Assembly (NCBI GenBank): GCA_947440895.1 | Contig: CANETO010000069.1 | Coordinates: 1-8,060 of the forward strand | DNA from: Planctomycetaceae bacterium | GTDB taxonomy: Bacteria > Planctomycetota > Planctomycetia > Pirellulales > UBA1268 | Length of the DNA stretch: 8,060 nt | Direction: 5' to 3' | Part shown: positions 1 to 7,282 of the stretch, in pieces | Numbering within the stretch: the first letter of the stretch is position 1 | Layout of the letters: each line of letters begins with the position of its first letter | Made by a program: the position numbers and the translations under genes | Notes under the pieces: generated by a model | Databases searched by the model: none | Told to the model about the DNA's origin: nothing | What the model saw: the letters and a program-made list of their open reading frames with translations, nothing else

Positions 1-1205
1 CGAACGTTCCGGTTGGCATGGACTGCGAAGTAGATGCCGCCGGTATCGGCGCAGAGTTTCGAAAGGCTGAAGGGCCCGAAGCCCGAGTCGATCGCCTCGT
101 CGGCGAATCGCCCCGAGCGAATAGGAACCACTTCGGGATAGAGCGTTTCCGGTCCCTGCTCCACCACGGCCCACTGAACGTCCTGGTCATACTTGGAGTC
201 AAACTCGACGAACTTGAACGTCACGTCCTTCATCCCGAAAGGGGCCGGCACGCCGACAACGTAGACCGGGATGCCGAGGGATCGGCAGAGCGCAGCGGTC
301 TTGTCGGCCTCGTTCTGGTCATTGCCCACCTCGTCGGTGAACACGACGATCATCACGTTTTTCCTGGGAGCCCTGCGAAACACACGTGCCTCGTTGGCGG
401 CGCTTTGAATCGCGGTGAAGGTCATCTCGATGCCGGAATCATCAACCGGGATCGAGCCGATCGCCGTCACGACGGCAGAGGCGTCGGCGGTGGCCTTCGT
501 GACCAGCGTCGGAGTCTGGCCATAGGCGATGACCATATTCTTGAGGTCGGGCCGGTGCGTGGGCGAGCGGTTGACACCGAGCTCTTCGAACACCCGCTCC
601 AGGCGGGCGGCGATCTCTTTTCGCTGACCTGCCAGGCTCACCGACTGATCAAAGACCCAGCACACGACCGTGGCATTCTGGTCGAGAGATGCGGCGATTT
701 CTCCCGTCAGACGGTCCACGGCCCCCATCGCCCCGGTCGCCGCCACGCCGGCGGCCCCCTTGACGACGACGGTGTCATCGAGCACTGCCGCGGTGGGAAG
801 CACGTCGAGAGGTTCGGGGCTGATCGTGTCTCCCGCGATCAGTTCCATTTCGATCGGAACCACGGACTCGTCGGCGAGCGCGGGCCCTAGGGAGAGCGCG
901 ATGCCCATGCCGTCCCGATCGCCGGCGTTGCCGACCTCGTCCTCTTGCTCATCCGTGACCACCAACTCTCGCGGCGCATCAAGCATCTCCTGATCGGCTT
1001 CCTGTGGCTGCACGATCGTGATCGAAGGAGCGGATCGAGAGGGCTCATGCAGGGCGATCATCGCCATCGACACGAGCACCACGACGTGGATGAGGAGGCT
1101 GATCAGCCACGCGGGAGCCGGGCCGCTGAGGGGCCGTTTTTCTACGCCGATGGATCGCGGCCACCCGCGTCGGCTGGAATTCCGGAGGTGTGCCAAAAGT
1201 CCCAT
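1..1205 (-). CDS. Membrane-anchored von Willebrand factor A (VWA) domain protein, C-terminus beyond window edge
   Basis: The gene reads leftward and runs off the window, leaving 401 complete codons from the chosen start. A short basic N-terminus is followed by one hydrophobic helix at about residues 33-51 (AWLISLLIHVVVLVSMAMI). Next come an acidic, low-complexity spacer to about residue 175 and a VWA fold from about 180 onward. The metal-ion-dependent adhesion site is visible as DQSVS (D186, S188, S190), and a second metal ligand is D291 in VVFTDE. VWA domains with an intact site bind a divalent cation and mediate protein-protein contacts; the partner here is unknown. The predicted topology is a cytoplasmic N-terminus with the VWA domain outside the inner membrane. 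The start at 1205 is preferred because GAGG lies 7 nt upstream. An in-frame ATG at 1256 would add 17 residues but has no ribosome-binding site and lies beside a possible -10 box. The VWA call is firm; the cellular role is not known. Confidence 0.88.
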   Translation of the reverse strand, partial: MGLLAHLRNSSRRGWPRSIGVEKRPLSGPAPAWLISLLIHVVVLVSMAMIALHEPSRSAPSITIVQPQEADQEMLDAPRELVVTDEQEDEVGNAGDRDGMGIALSLGPALADESVVPIEMELIAGDTISPEPLDVLPTAAVLDDTVVVKGAAGVAATGAMGAVDRLTGEIAASLDQNATVVCWVFDQSVSLAGQRKEIAARLERVFEELGVNRSPTHRPDLKNMVIAYGQTPTLVTKATADASAVVTAIGSIPVDDSGIEMTFTAIQSAANEARVFRRAPRKNVMIVVFTDEVGNDQNEADKTAALCRSLGIPVYVVGVPAPFGMKDVTFKFVEFDSKYDQDVQWAVVEQGPETLYPEVVPIRSGRFADEAIDSGFGPFSLSKLCADTGGIYFAVHANRNV

Positions 1206-1212
1206 GGGAGGG

Positions 1213-1217
1213 CCTCG
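1213..1217 (-). promoter_or_regulatory. Ribosome-binding site of the VWA gene
   Basis: CGAGG on the minus strand, 7 nt before the ATG at 1205. It favours this start over the in-frame ATG at 1256, which has no purine-rich run at the right distance. Confidence 0.45.
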
Positions 1218-1258
1218 TTGCAGCGGCAGGGAATCCCCTGCCACCAATCGACTCATAA

Positions 1259-1290
1259 ATCATAGCTTTTTTGAGGCGTATTTGCCACAA
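1259..1290 (-). promoter_or_regulatory. Candidate promoter of the VWA gene
   Basis: On the minus strand TATGAT (1264-1259) matches the -10 consensus at five of six bases. Two overlapping weak -35 candidates are GTGGCA (1288-1283, 18 bp spacer) and TTGTGG (1290-1285, 20 bp spacer). This is the most AT-rich patch between the divergent genes. If it is used, transcription would begin near 1252, downstream of the ATG at 1256, which agrees with translation from 1205. Both -35 matches are poor, so this is tentative. Confidence 0.25.
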
Positions 1291-1353
1291 CTGAAGCTGT
1301 TCTCGCCGCCCTTTCCCCTCATGGCTTTGGGAATCATTCTGATGTTCGCCTCC

Positions 1354-1359
1354 GGAAGG
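1354..1359 (+). promoter_or_regulatory. Ribosome-binding site of the hydrolase-like gene
   Basis: GGAAGG, 6 nt before the ATG at 1366. This strong match sets the start, and the protein made from it begins directly with a signal peptide. Upstream in-frame ATG codons (1321, 1342) have no comparable site. Confidence 0.65.
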
Positions 1360-1365
1360 TTACCG

Positions 1366-2322
1366 ATGCAGGTGCTTGGTCGCCTCTGCCTGACTGCTCC
1401 GCTGTTGCTTGCATCCGCACTCGAAGGCCGGGCGGCCGAGGTCGCGACAGAACACACCGTGGAAGAGTTGCGGCTGGAGACCTCCGATGGCATTCGAATC
1501 GCCGCCTGGTATTACCCGGCCGCAGAGGATGCCACAACCAACGCCACTGTGATCCTCATCCACGACCTCGAGGGCTCGCACACGACGGTCGACAATCTCG
1601 CCCGATCACTGCAGCGAGCGGGCCATGCCGTCGTCGCCCCCGATCTCCGTGGCCACGGCGCCAGCGGCCTTCGTTCCGGCGGTGCCAGAGGCGATACCGC
1701 AGATCCCCGCCTGCTCAGAAAGGCCGATCTTGAGGCGATAGCCGCCTCGTCGGGGGGGAGTCACCGCGGTCAGGCGGCCATCCGGGGAGAGATCGAGGCT
1801 GTGCGTGGCTGGATCAAGGAGAAATCGGAGGCCGGCTCACTCAATATCGACCGGCTCTGTGTCGTAGGCTGTGGCCTCGGTGCCACGCTTGCGTCCATGT
1901 GGACGGCGGCCGACTGGAATTGGCCGCCGACCACGAGCGGGCCGCAGGGCCGGCAGGTGCGGGCGCTGGCGCTGATCAGTCCTGTCTGGGCGACGAAGGG
2001 GGTCTCGATGTCGTTGCCCCTGAAGAGCGATGCAATCCAGCACACGGTCCCCATCATGGTGCTTGCTGGGAAGAATGATCGCGACGCCATTCGGCTGTTC
2101 GATCAACTCAAGCGATTCCGGCCCAACGCCTGGTTCCAGCAACGCGTCGAACCGCCTGCTGAGAAAGCTCGGAATCCTGTGGCCGCCACCGATGCCACGG
2201 TCTTTTTTATTGAGACCGAGACCAGCCTGAAAGGTGACGATCTGGCCAATGATCCGGCATTCAACGTTGCCAGTACGATCAAGATTTTCATCGACCTGGC
2301 TCAGGCTCACACGCCCGAGTAG
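1366..2322 (+). CDS. Exported alpha/beta-hydrolase-fold protein, probably non-catalytic
   Basis: The product is 318 residues. Residues 1 to about 24 form a signal peptide with one arginine, a leucine-rich core (LCLTAPLLLASAL) and an AA site, so export by Sec is likely. The alpha/beta-hydrolase fold shows in the strand and oxyanion loop VILIHDLEGS (62-71), the strand VVAPDLRGHGAS (89-100), the nucleophile-elbow region VVGCGLGAT (166-174) and the late strand with acidic residue IMVLAGKND (230-238). The elbow normally reads GxSxG, but here it is G168-C-G-L-G172, with glycine in place of the serine. No histidine follows the last core strand (FFIETETSLKGDD, 281-292). D238 remains where the triad acid is expected. 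The fold is clear, but lipase, esterase or peptidase activity is doubtful; a binding or structural role is possible. It is divergent from the VWA gene and convergent with the LysM gene, 37 bases away. The substrate is unknown. Confidence 0.85.
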   Translation: MQVLGRLCLTAPLLLASALEGRAAEVATEHTVEELRLETSDGIRIAAWYYPAAEDATTNATVILIHDLEGSHTTVDNLARSLQRAGHAVVAPDLRGHGASGLRSGGARGDTADPRLLRKADLEAIAASSGGSHRGQAAIRGEIEAVRGWIKEKSEAGSLNIDRLCVVGCGLGATLASMWTAADWNWPPTTSGPQGRQVRALALISPVWATKGVSMSLPLKSDAIQHTVPIMVLAGKNDRDAIRLFDQLKRFRPNAWFQQRVEPPAEKARNPVAATDATVFFIETETSLKGDDLANDPAFNVASTIKIFIDLAQAHTPE

Positions 2323-2359
2323 CGGACGACTCTCTCCCCGGTCGGTAAGCAGCCTTGTG

Positions 2360-3436
2360 TCAGGGCAGCCGGAGTTCACTGCCGGGCACAAGCAGGTCAG
2401 GGTTCCGCACGCGATCCCGATTGGCCTGCCAGATCCGGGTCGCCATCGCGCGGTCGCCGTACAACCGAAAGGCGATCGACTCAAGTGAGTCGCCCTCGCC
2501 CACCCGCACGCTGTCTGGTCTGGCTGGTTGCACAGCCACTGCGGCCCCAAATCGGGAGGAACCTGCCGCTGGCATCGCGGCTGATGACTCGGAAATCGGT
2601 CCCTGCAGCCACGGAGACTCCGGCGGACCGCTGCCGACTGCCAACGGGTCTGCTTCCCGACGTGCAGCCACCGCAGCAGTCGTGATGGAACGGTCGCTGC
2701 CCTGAGCGGCGAAGGTTGGCTCGATTGCCAGGCTGGAAGCCACGCCCTGCGCTCCCAATGCCGACGGCAGAGTCCACGTCGGGGGCAGGAGCAACGACAG
2801 GCCGATGGGAAGCAGCTGTGGATCGGTGAGTCGATCCCTGTTGGCCGACCAAATGGCGCTCGCGGCACCTGCATGACCGTAGACTCTGAGAGCGATTCCG
2901 GTGAGGTCGTCCCCATCACGAACCACATACTCCGTCGCGGTGGCTTGCTGCTGAAACGGTTGGCTCGCGGGCGCAGGCTGCCTGACGACATCATGAACCG
3001 CCCATCCGGCCGAAAGCGGGGGTGGCGCATGCCCATCCAGCAGGGGCGGTGGCGGAATATCGACGGTGGAGCGGTAGGTGCTGTCGAGCGGCGGAGCCGC
3101 CGGCGAAAGATCGAGTCCCGACGCTGGGAGCGGAACCGGTGGAGACGGCGGCTCAGACGCAGGTGCAACGTGGTCGCCACCCGCCAGCGGAACGCCTTGC
3201 GGCCCCGGCATGTCCGCGGCCCTGTGGTCGGGGATCGCATGCCCCCCCATGCCCGTTATCGGGGACGACGCGGCCGACTGCGGGGCCGACGTCGGGACGC
3301 CCACCGATTCGACCGTGCCTTCCGCGTTCGGGCGGGCAGCGACCACAGCCGCCGCAAACGGCTGGACGAGGGCTACCGCTGCTGCCAGCATCCCCATGCC
3401 GAGGAAAAACCGCACCGTGTGCAGGAATTGCGCCAT
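2360..3436 (-). CDS. Secreted or membrane-anchored protein with two LysM domains
   Basis: The product is 358 residues. The N-terminus (FLHTVRFFLGMGMLAAAVALVQPFAAAVVAA) is a signal peptide or single membrane anchor. Residues about 36-165 are low-complexity and rich in proline, alanine and serine, typical of an extended wall-spanning linker. The first LysM lies at about 169-218 (begins EYVVRDGDDLTGIALRVYG), and the second at about 309-358 (begins SVRVGEGDSLESIAFRLYG) and ends the protein. LysM domains bind N-acetylglucosamine-containing glycans such as peptidoglycan, so an envelope-binding role is likely. No catalytic domain is present. The start at 3436 is supported by an AAAGGG run 6 nt upstream. 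The gene lies 168 bases downstream of secDF on the same strand, so co-transcription is possible but unproven. The LysM call is secure; the specific function is not. Confidence 0.85.
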   Translation of the reverse strand: MAQFLHTVRFFLGMGMLAAAVALVQPFAAAVVAARPNAEGTVESVGVPTSAPQSAASSPITGMGGHAIPDHRAADMPGPQGVPLAGGDHVAPASEPPSPPVPLPASGLDLSPAAPPLDSTYRSTVDIPPPPLLDGHAPPPLSAGWAVHDVVRQPAPASQPFQQQATATEYVVRDGDDLTGIALRVYGHAGAASAIWSANRDRLTDPQLLPIGLSLLLPPTWTLPSALGAQGVASSLAIEPTFAAQGSDRSITTAAVAARREADPLAVGSGPPESPWLQGPISESSAAMPAAGSSRFGAAVAVQPARPDSVRVGEGDSLESIAFRLYGDRAMATRIWQANRDRVRNPDLLVPGSELRLP

Positions 3437-3441
3437 GCCTG

Positions 3442-3450
3442 TCCCTTTCC
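3442..3450 (-). promoter_or_regulatory. Ribosome-binding site of the LysM gene
   Basis: GGAAAGGGA on the minus strand, with its AAAGGG core 6 nt before the ATG at 3436. It supports this start. Confidence 0.5.
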
Positions 3451-3604
3451 GGCTGGCCCTCCGTCAACATCAGGGCCGCTCCAGAAAAGTATGCGCCGCC
3501 AATGACGGTCGGGCTGTTGCCACCCTTGGCCATCGTCATCCCCCGCGCCCCCTCGGACGTCAGGGCCGGCATTCCCGGCAAGGCTTTCCAAGACCGGTCG
3601 GGCT

Positions 3605-6600
3605 CTACGCAGACAATTGCGGCTTCGACCGGGATGTCTGCTGCTCCCGTCGTGCAGCGGAAGCCCCCTCTTGCAGCCAGAGGACCAGCGGCGCGGCGAT
3701 GTAGATCGTGCTGTAGGTGCCGGTGATGATGCCCACCAGCATCGTAAACGCAAAGGCATGGATGCCCTGACCACCGAACAGATACAGGATCAACGTGGCC
3801 AGGAACGCCGTGCCCGAGGTGAGGATCGTGCGGCTCAACGTCTGATTGACCGCCTTGTCGATCATGGCCGCAGTCACATACGCACTCTTCCCCCGCAGTT
3901 CGCGGAGTCGGTCGAAGATCACGATCGTGTCGTTGATTGAAAAACCGACAATCGTCAGGAGCGCTGCCACCACGTCGAGGCTGATCTTGAAATCGTCGAT
4001 CAGCGCCCACCCCATGAACCGGCTCACGTAGGTGCTGAAGGCGAGGCAGGCCACAGCCACGAGCACGTCGTGAATCAGCGCCACCACGGCAGCCAGACCG
4101 AACGCGACGTTCTGGAACCGCAGCCACACATAGAGCACGATCATCAGCAGGCTTGCCAGCAGGGCGTAGAGTGCCGTGATCTTGGTGCTCCCGGCCACCT
4201 TGCCACCGATCGAATTGGCGGAGAGATAGACCGGAGTCTCCGAGAGTTTCTTCGCCACCCGCTCCACCACCCGCTGGGCGGCGGCTGCGTCGAGCGACGT
4301 GGAAAGGGCCCAGTTGCGATAGGCCTTGGTGCGGCTGCTCACGCCCTTTGTCGGCGACGCATCCGGCTCCAACTCAAATGGGGCGTCCGCCATTCCCTCG
4401 GCCTGCAGGGCATCCTGGATGGTGGCCCGCAGCGTCGGGAGGTTGATCTTTTCCGGAAAGTCGAGAGCCACGGTCGTCGGCAATGCTCCGGACTCCGCCG
4501 CTGGCTTGTCCGCACCGGCAGTCGACGAGATCTCTCCAAACCCCATGGAGTAGGTGGCGAGTCTGCCGGGAAACACTTCCCGGAGCGTCCGCTCCACCTG
4601 ATCGTCATCGCGGACCGACGTGTCGATCTTGTAGCGGGTGTCGGGGGCTATATCGGCTCCGCTCACGGCGCTCACCGCCACGTTGGGCAGCCCAGCGACG
4701 GCCTTGCGCACCTCCGCCACATCGAGTGCCTGATCGGGCTTCAAGGCCACCTGCACACTCGTGCCGCCCGTGAAGTCGATATCAAACAGGCCTTGGCCCC
4801 GCTGCGCCGCAGCTGCCAATCCCAGCAGGATAAAGGCCAGCGAACCGATGATCGCCGGCCGCACCCAGCGGACGAACTCGAAGTTGCTCTGTCCGAAGAA
4901 CTTGGCCATCGACAGCCGCCGCAGCCAGCCGTTCCGCTCGGACAGGTCGAACGCCACCCGGGAACAGAAGACCGCCGTGAACAGGTTCAGCACGAGACCG
5001 AGGATGAGCGTGACGGCGAATCCCTTCAGCTGGTCGGTGCCCATCGCAAACAGCACGAATGCCGTGATCAAAGTCGTGAGGTTGGAGTCAACGATCGTGG
5101 AGAATGCCCGGGCGAAGCCGTTACGGATTGCCGTACGGACACCCGCTCCCCGCTCCGTCTCCTCACGCATGCGCTCGTAGATGAGCACGTTGGCGTCGAC
5201 CGCCATGCCAACGGAGAGCACGAGACCGGCCAGGCCAGCCAGCGTGAACGCCGCCTTGAGCGAGATCATCAGTGCCACGACGAGCAGGATGTTGAGGAGC
5301 ACCGCAAGATCGGCGATGAAACCTGAGAAGCGATAGTAGGCGAGCATGAAGGCGAGCACCACGATCGTTGCCAGCAGCATGGCGCGGGCACCGGAACGGA
5401 TCGTGTCGGCGCCCAGCTGCGGGCTGATCTTCTGCTCGCTGATCGGCTCACTCACGAGGGCGGCCGGCAGGCTGCCGGCATTCAAAACGCCTACGAGAAA
5501 CTCGACGTCCGACTGCTTGAAGCTGCCCGTGATCTGGCCGTCGCCAGAGATCGCGCTTTGGATCGTCGGCGCCGACAGCAGCGTGTCGTCGAGCAGAATG
5601 CCCAGCCGGCTCTTGAGCCGGTTGGCGGGATCCGGGAGGTTCTGGCCGGTCAGCGTGCCAAACAGCGCTGCACCGGACGAGTTGAACGAGAAATTGACGC
5701 ACGGCTGCAGTTCACTGTCATAGCTCGACGAGGCCCGTGTGAGATAGCCACCCGTGACATTGAATCGGTCGAGCACGACCAGCACCTCGACACGGCCGTC
5801 GGGCATGGTGCGGGTGACGAGACCGCCATCCTGAGCCGGATTGATCTTGGCGGTATCGAGCTGCACCCAGCGGCCGATCTGCCGTCCACCCTCGTTCACG
5901 GTCGTGCCGGGAGAGCGGCCGGCCAGTTCGATCACCTGCTTGTGGCGGGGATCTTCCGGGTTGGCCGTGATCCTGAATTCGAGCACGCCGGCGCTCGAGA
6001 CGACCCGTTTGATGAGATCGACCTCCGATTGGTCGACTTCGGGCACGATCACTTCCAATTGATCGAGGCCGTAGCGACGGACGGTCACTTCCTTCTGGCC
6101 GCCCGGATTCACGCGACGGCTCACCGCCGCCACCAGCTTGTCCATGTCGACGGCCGCAGCCCGCCCAGCCACGTCGTATTCCAGATCGATGGCATCGGCA
6201 CCTGCCCGCCGACCGGCCAGCCGCACGCGTGCGTCGCCGAAGTCGAGCTGATCGACACCCTTGAGAAAGGACTCCCGCGCCGCAGCATCAGCCGTGTCGA
6301 GGCGGACGGCGATCCGGTTGTCGGCCATGCGGGAAACTGTTCCCTTGCGGCCATCCTGACTGGCGAGCAGCTGCTCGATCCTGCCGACGCAGTCATCGAT
6401 TTGTCCGGCTGCCTGCCGCGACGCATCGACTTCGTAGACGAGGATCACGCCCCCCTTGAGGTCGATGCCGAGCCGGGGTGGCCAGCCGAGCCAGGTGATG
6501 ACGGCCCCTGCCGTGAGCGCCACCAGCACGGTGGCCAGACGGCCCCACATATCGGAGGCACGCAACTGCTTCGCGAGCAGCCATGAGAGCAGCGTCGGCA

Positions 6601-6751
6601 CGGCGACGGTGAGCAGTGTCATGCCCCAGACTGCCCATGGCTCCCGCCACCACGGCGCTGCCGACAGGTCGACCGCGGGAACGGTAGCGGCCGACGCCGC
6701 CAGATCGGCGGCCTGGGCAAACAACTGGATGGCGATGGGGAAACTGTTCAT
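3605..6751 (-). CDS. secDF: Protein translocase accessory subunit SecDF, single-chain fusion
   Basis: The product is 1048 residues, with SecD and SecF joined in one chain. SecDF sits in the inner membrane beside SecYEG and uses the proton-motive force to complete export of secreted proteins. The SecD half has the motif LGIDLKGG (94-101), a large periplasmic P1 region to about 450 (including NVTGGYLT, 331-338) and a membrane bundle to about 600, with D519 in GMAVDANVLIYERMREE. The SecF half starts near 630 with DIDFTGG (657-663) and has membrane helices from about 857 to 1025. By alignment D519, D941 (SIND) and R974 (TLSRT) match E. coli SecD D519, SecF D213 and SecF R247, the proton-relay residues, so it should be functional. 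Two unusual parts are an extra hydrophobic helix (44-63) before the usual first helix (72-90), and a SecF periplasmic region of about 200 residues, nearly twice the usual size. It starts 12 nt after yajC stops, with a weak GAGAG ribosome site, indicating an operon. Confidence 0.97.
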   Translation of the reverse strand: MNSFPIAIQLFAQAADLAASAATVPAVDLSAAPWWREPWAVWGMTLLTVAVPTLLSWLLAKQLRASDMWGRLATVLVALTAGAVITWLGWPPRLGIDLKGGVILVYEVDASRQAAGQIDDCVGRIEQLLASQDGRKGTVSRMADNRIAVRLDTADAAARESFLKGVDQLDFGDARVRLAGRRAGADAIDLEYDVAGRAAAVDMDKLVAAVSRRVNPGGQKEVTVRRYGLDQLEVIVPEVDQSEVDLIKRVVSSAGVLEFRITANPEDPRHKQVIELAGRSPGTTVNEGGRQIGRWVQLDTAKINPAQDGGLVTRTMPDGRVEVLVVLDRFNVTGGYLTRASSSYDSELQPCVNFSFNSSGAALFGTLTGQNLPDPANRLKSRLGILLDDTLLSAPTIQSAISGDGQITGSFKQSDVEFLVGVLNAGSLPAALVSEPISEQKISPQLGADTIRSGARAMLLATIVVLAFMLAYYRFSGFIADLAVLLNILLVVALMISLKAAFTLAGLAGLVLSVGMAVDANVLIYERMREETERGAGVRTAIRNGFARAFSTIVDSNLTTLITAFVLFAMGTDQLKGFAVTLILGLVLNLFTAVFCSRVAFDLSERNGWLRRLSMAKFFGQSNFEFVRWVRPAIIGSLAFILLGLAAAAQRGQGLFDIDFTGGTSVQVALKPDQALDVAEVRKAVAGLPNVAVSAVSGADIAPDTRYKIDTSVRDDDQVERTLREVFPGRLATYSMGFGEISSTAGADKPAAESGALPTTVALDFPEKINLPTLRATIQDALQAEGMADAPFELEPDASPTKGVSSRTKAYRNWALSTSLDAAAAQRVVERVAKKLSETPVYLSANSIGGKVAGSTKITALYALLASLLMIVLYVWLRFQNVAFGLAAVVALIHDVLVAVACLAFSTYVSRFMGWALIDDFKISLDVVAALLTIVGFSINDTIVIFDRLRELRGKSAYVTAAMIDKAVNQTLSRTILTSGTAFLATLILYLFGGQGIHAFAFTMLVGIITGTYSTIYIAAPLVLWLQEGASAARREQQTSRSKPQLSA

Positions 6752-6763
6752 GCCGCTCTCATT

Positions 6764-7129
6764 TCAGGGTTCAGGGGAAGAACTGTCGCCGAGCACCTTG
6801 GCAATACTCGACACCGTGACGGCAATCTTCACATTGCCCGCCTCATCGACCCGCAGCGTCACGCGATCGGCCTCGCGATCGACATTTGCCACGGTGCCAT
6901 AGATGCCGGACGTCGTGATGACGCGGTCGTTTTTCTTGAGTCCGGAGAGCAGGTCCTGGTGCCGCCTCGCGCGTTCGCGCTCCGGCCGATAGAGCAATAA
7001 CCAGGCCACGAGCACGATCATCGCCATCGGTAGATAGGTGATGAGCATTTCCAGCGGGCCGGGAGGGAGCGGCGCAGCAGCGGCCGCAACCAGATGGACT
7101 GCGAACAGGGCTGAGGGCTCAGGCTGCAT
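6764..7129 (-). CDS. yajC: Preprotein translocase subunit YajC
   Basis: The product is 121 residues from the chosen start, within the usual size range for the family. An alanine- and proline-rich N-terminus leads to one membrane helix at about 27-47 (LEMLITYLPMAMIVLVAWLLL). The family motif follows: YRPERERARRHQDLLSGLKK, then NDRVITTSGIYGTVANVD, a small beta-rich cytoplasmic domain. YajC associates with SecDF and the SecYEG channel in the inner membrane. Position between tgt and secDF is the common arrangement and supports the call. The start at 7129 is preferred because CGGAG ends 5 nt upstream. An in-frame ATG at 7171 would add 14 residues but has no clear ribosome site. The stop is 12 nt before secDF, so the two are almost certainly co-transcribed. 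Confidence 0.93.
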   Translation of the reverse strand: MQPEPSALFAVHLVAAAAAPLPPGPLEMLITYLPMAMIVLVAWLLLYRPERERARRHQDLLSGLKKNDRVITTSGIYGTVANVDREADRVTLRVDEAGNVKIAVTVSSIAKVLGDSSSPEP

Positions 7130-7134
7130 GGAAA

Positions 7135-7139
7135 CTCCG
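7135..7139 (-). promoter_or_regulatory. Ribosome-binding site of yajC
   Basis: CGGAG on the minus strand, 5 nt before the ATG at 7129. It decides between this start and the in-frame ATG at 7171. Confidence 0.5.
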
Positions 7140-7247
7140 ACAAAGGGTGGAATGACCCCGGGTCGGGCCATTCAGCAGATCCGCAAATGTAGTGCGACGC
7201 GCGCCTGACGGACAAGCCCGACATGCCATTCGCTGGCCACGGCGAAG

Positions 7248-7266
7248 GGCCGGCGGGGAACCGGCC
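7248..7266 (-). other. GC-rich hairpin in the tgt-yajC gap
   Basis: A perfect 6-bp inverted repeat, GGCCGG and CCGGCC, encloses a 7-nt loop, 16 nt after the tgt stop. On the minus strand it is followed by CTTCGCC, not a run of T, so it is not a standard intrinsic terminator. It could slow polymerase or protect an RNA end between tgt and yajC, or be chance in GC-rich DNA. Confidence 0.3.
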
Positions 7267-7282
7267 ACCCGGGACGCTTTTC

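Noticed and set aside
18..890. Long plus-strand open frame of 290 codons
   Set aside because: Antisense to the VWA gene, which shows a recognisable metal site and membrane helix on the minus strand. The plus-strand translation is rich in H, R, D and G without any domain, as expected of a shadow frame in GC-rich DNA.
1018..1365. N-terminal extension of the hydrolase-like protein upstream of 1366
   Set aside because: The extension overlaps the start of the VWA gene, has no ribosome site, and would bury the signal peptide that begins at 1366.
2323..2359. Bidirectional terminator between the convergent hydrolase-like and LysM genes
   Set aside because: The 37-base gap shows no clear inverted repeat or T-run on either strand.
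1837..3240. Minus-strand open frame of 467 codons spanning the hydrolase and LysM genes
   Set aside because: It crosses two real genes with clear families, has an arginine- and proline-rich composition and shows no domain; a compositional shadow.
3565..3579. Hairpin GCCGG/CCGGC just after secDF as a terminator
   Set aside because: Only 5 bp of stem and no T-run on the minus strand; not enough to call a terminator.
3153..4127. Minus-strand open frame of 324 codons bridging the LysM and secDF genes
   Set aside because: Overlaps both genes in another frame. Its piece in the gap (about 3437-3604) has no ribosome site or domain suggesting a separate small gene.
4070..5326. Plus-strand open frame of 418 codons opposite secDF
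   Set aside because: Lies wholly antisense to conserved SecD and SecF motifs; its H/R/G/E-rich translation has no recognisable fold.
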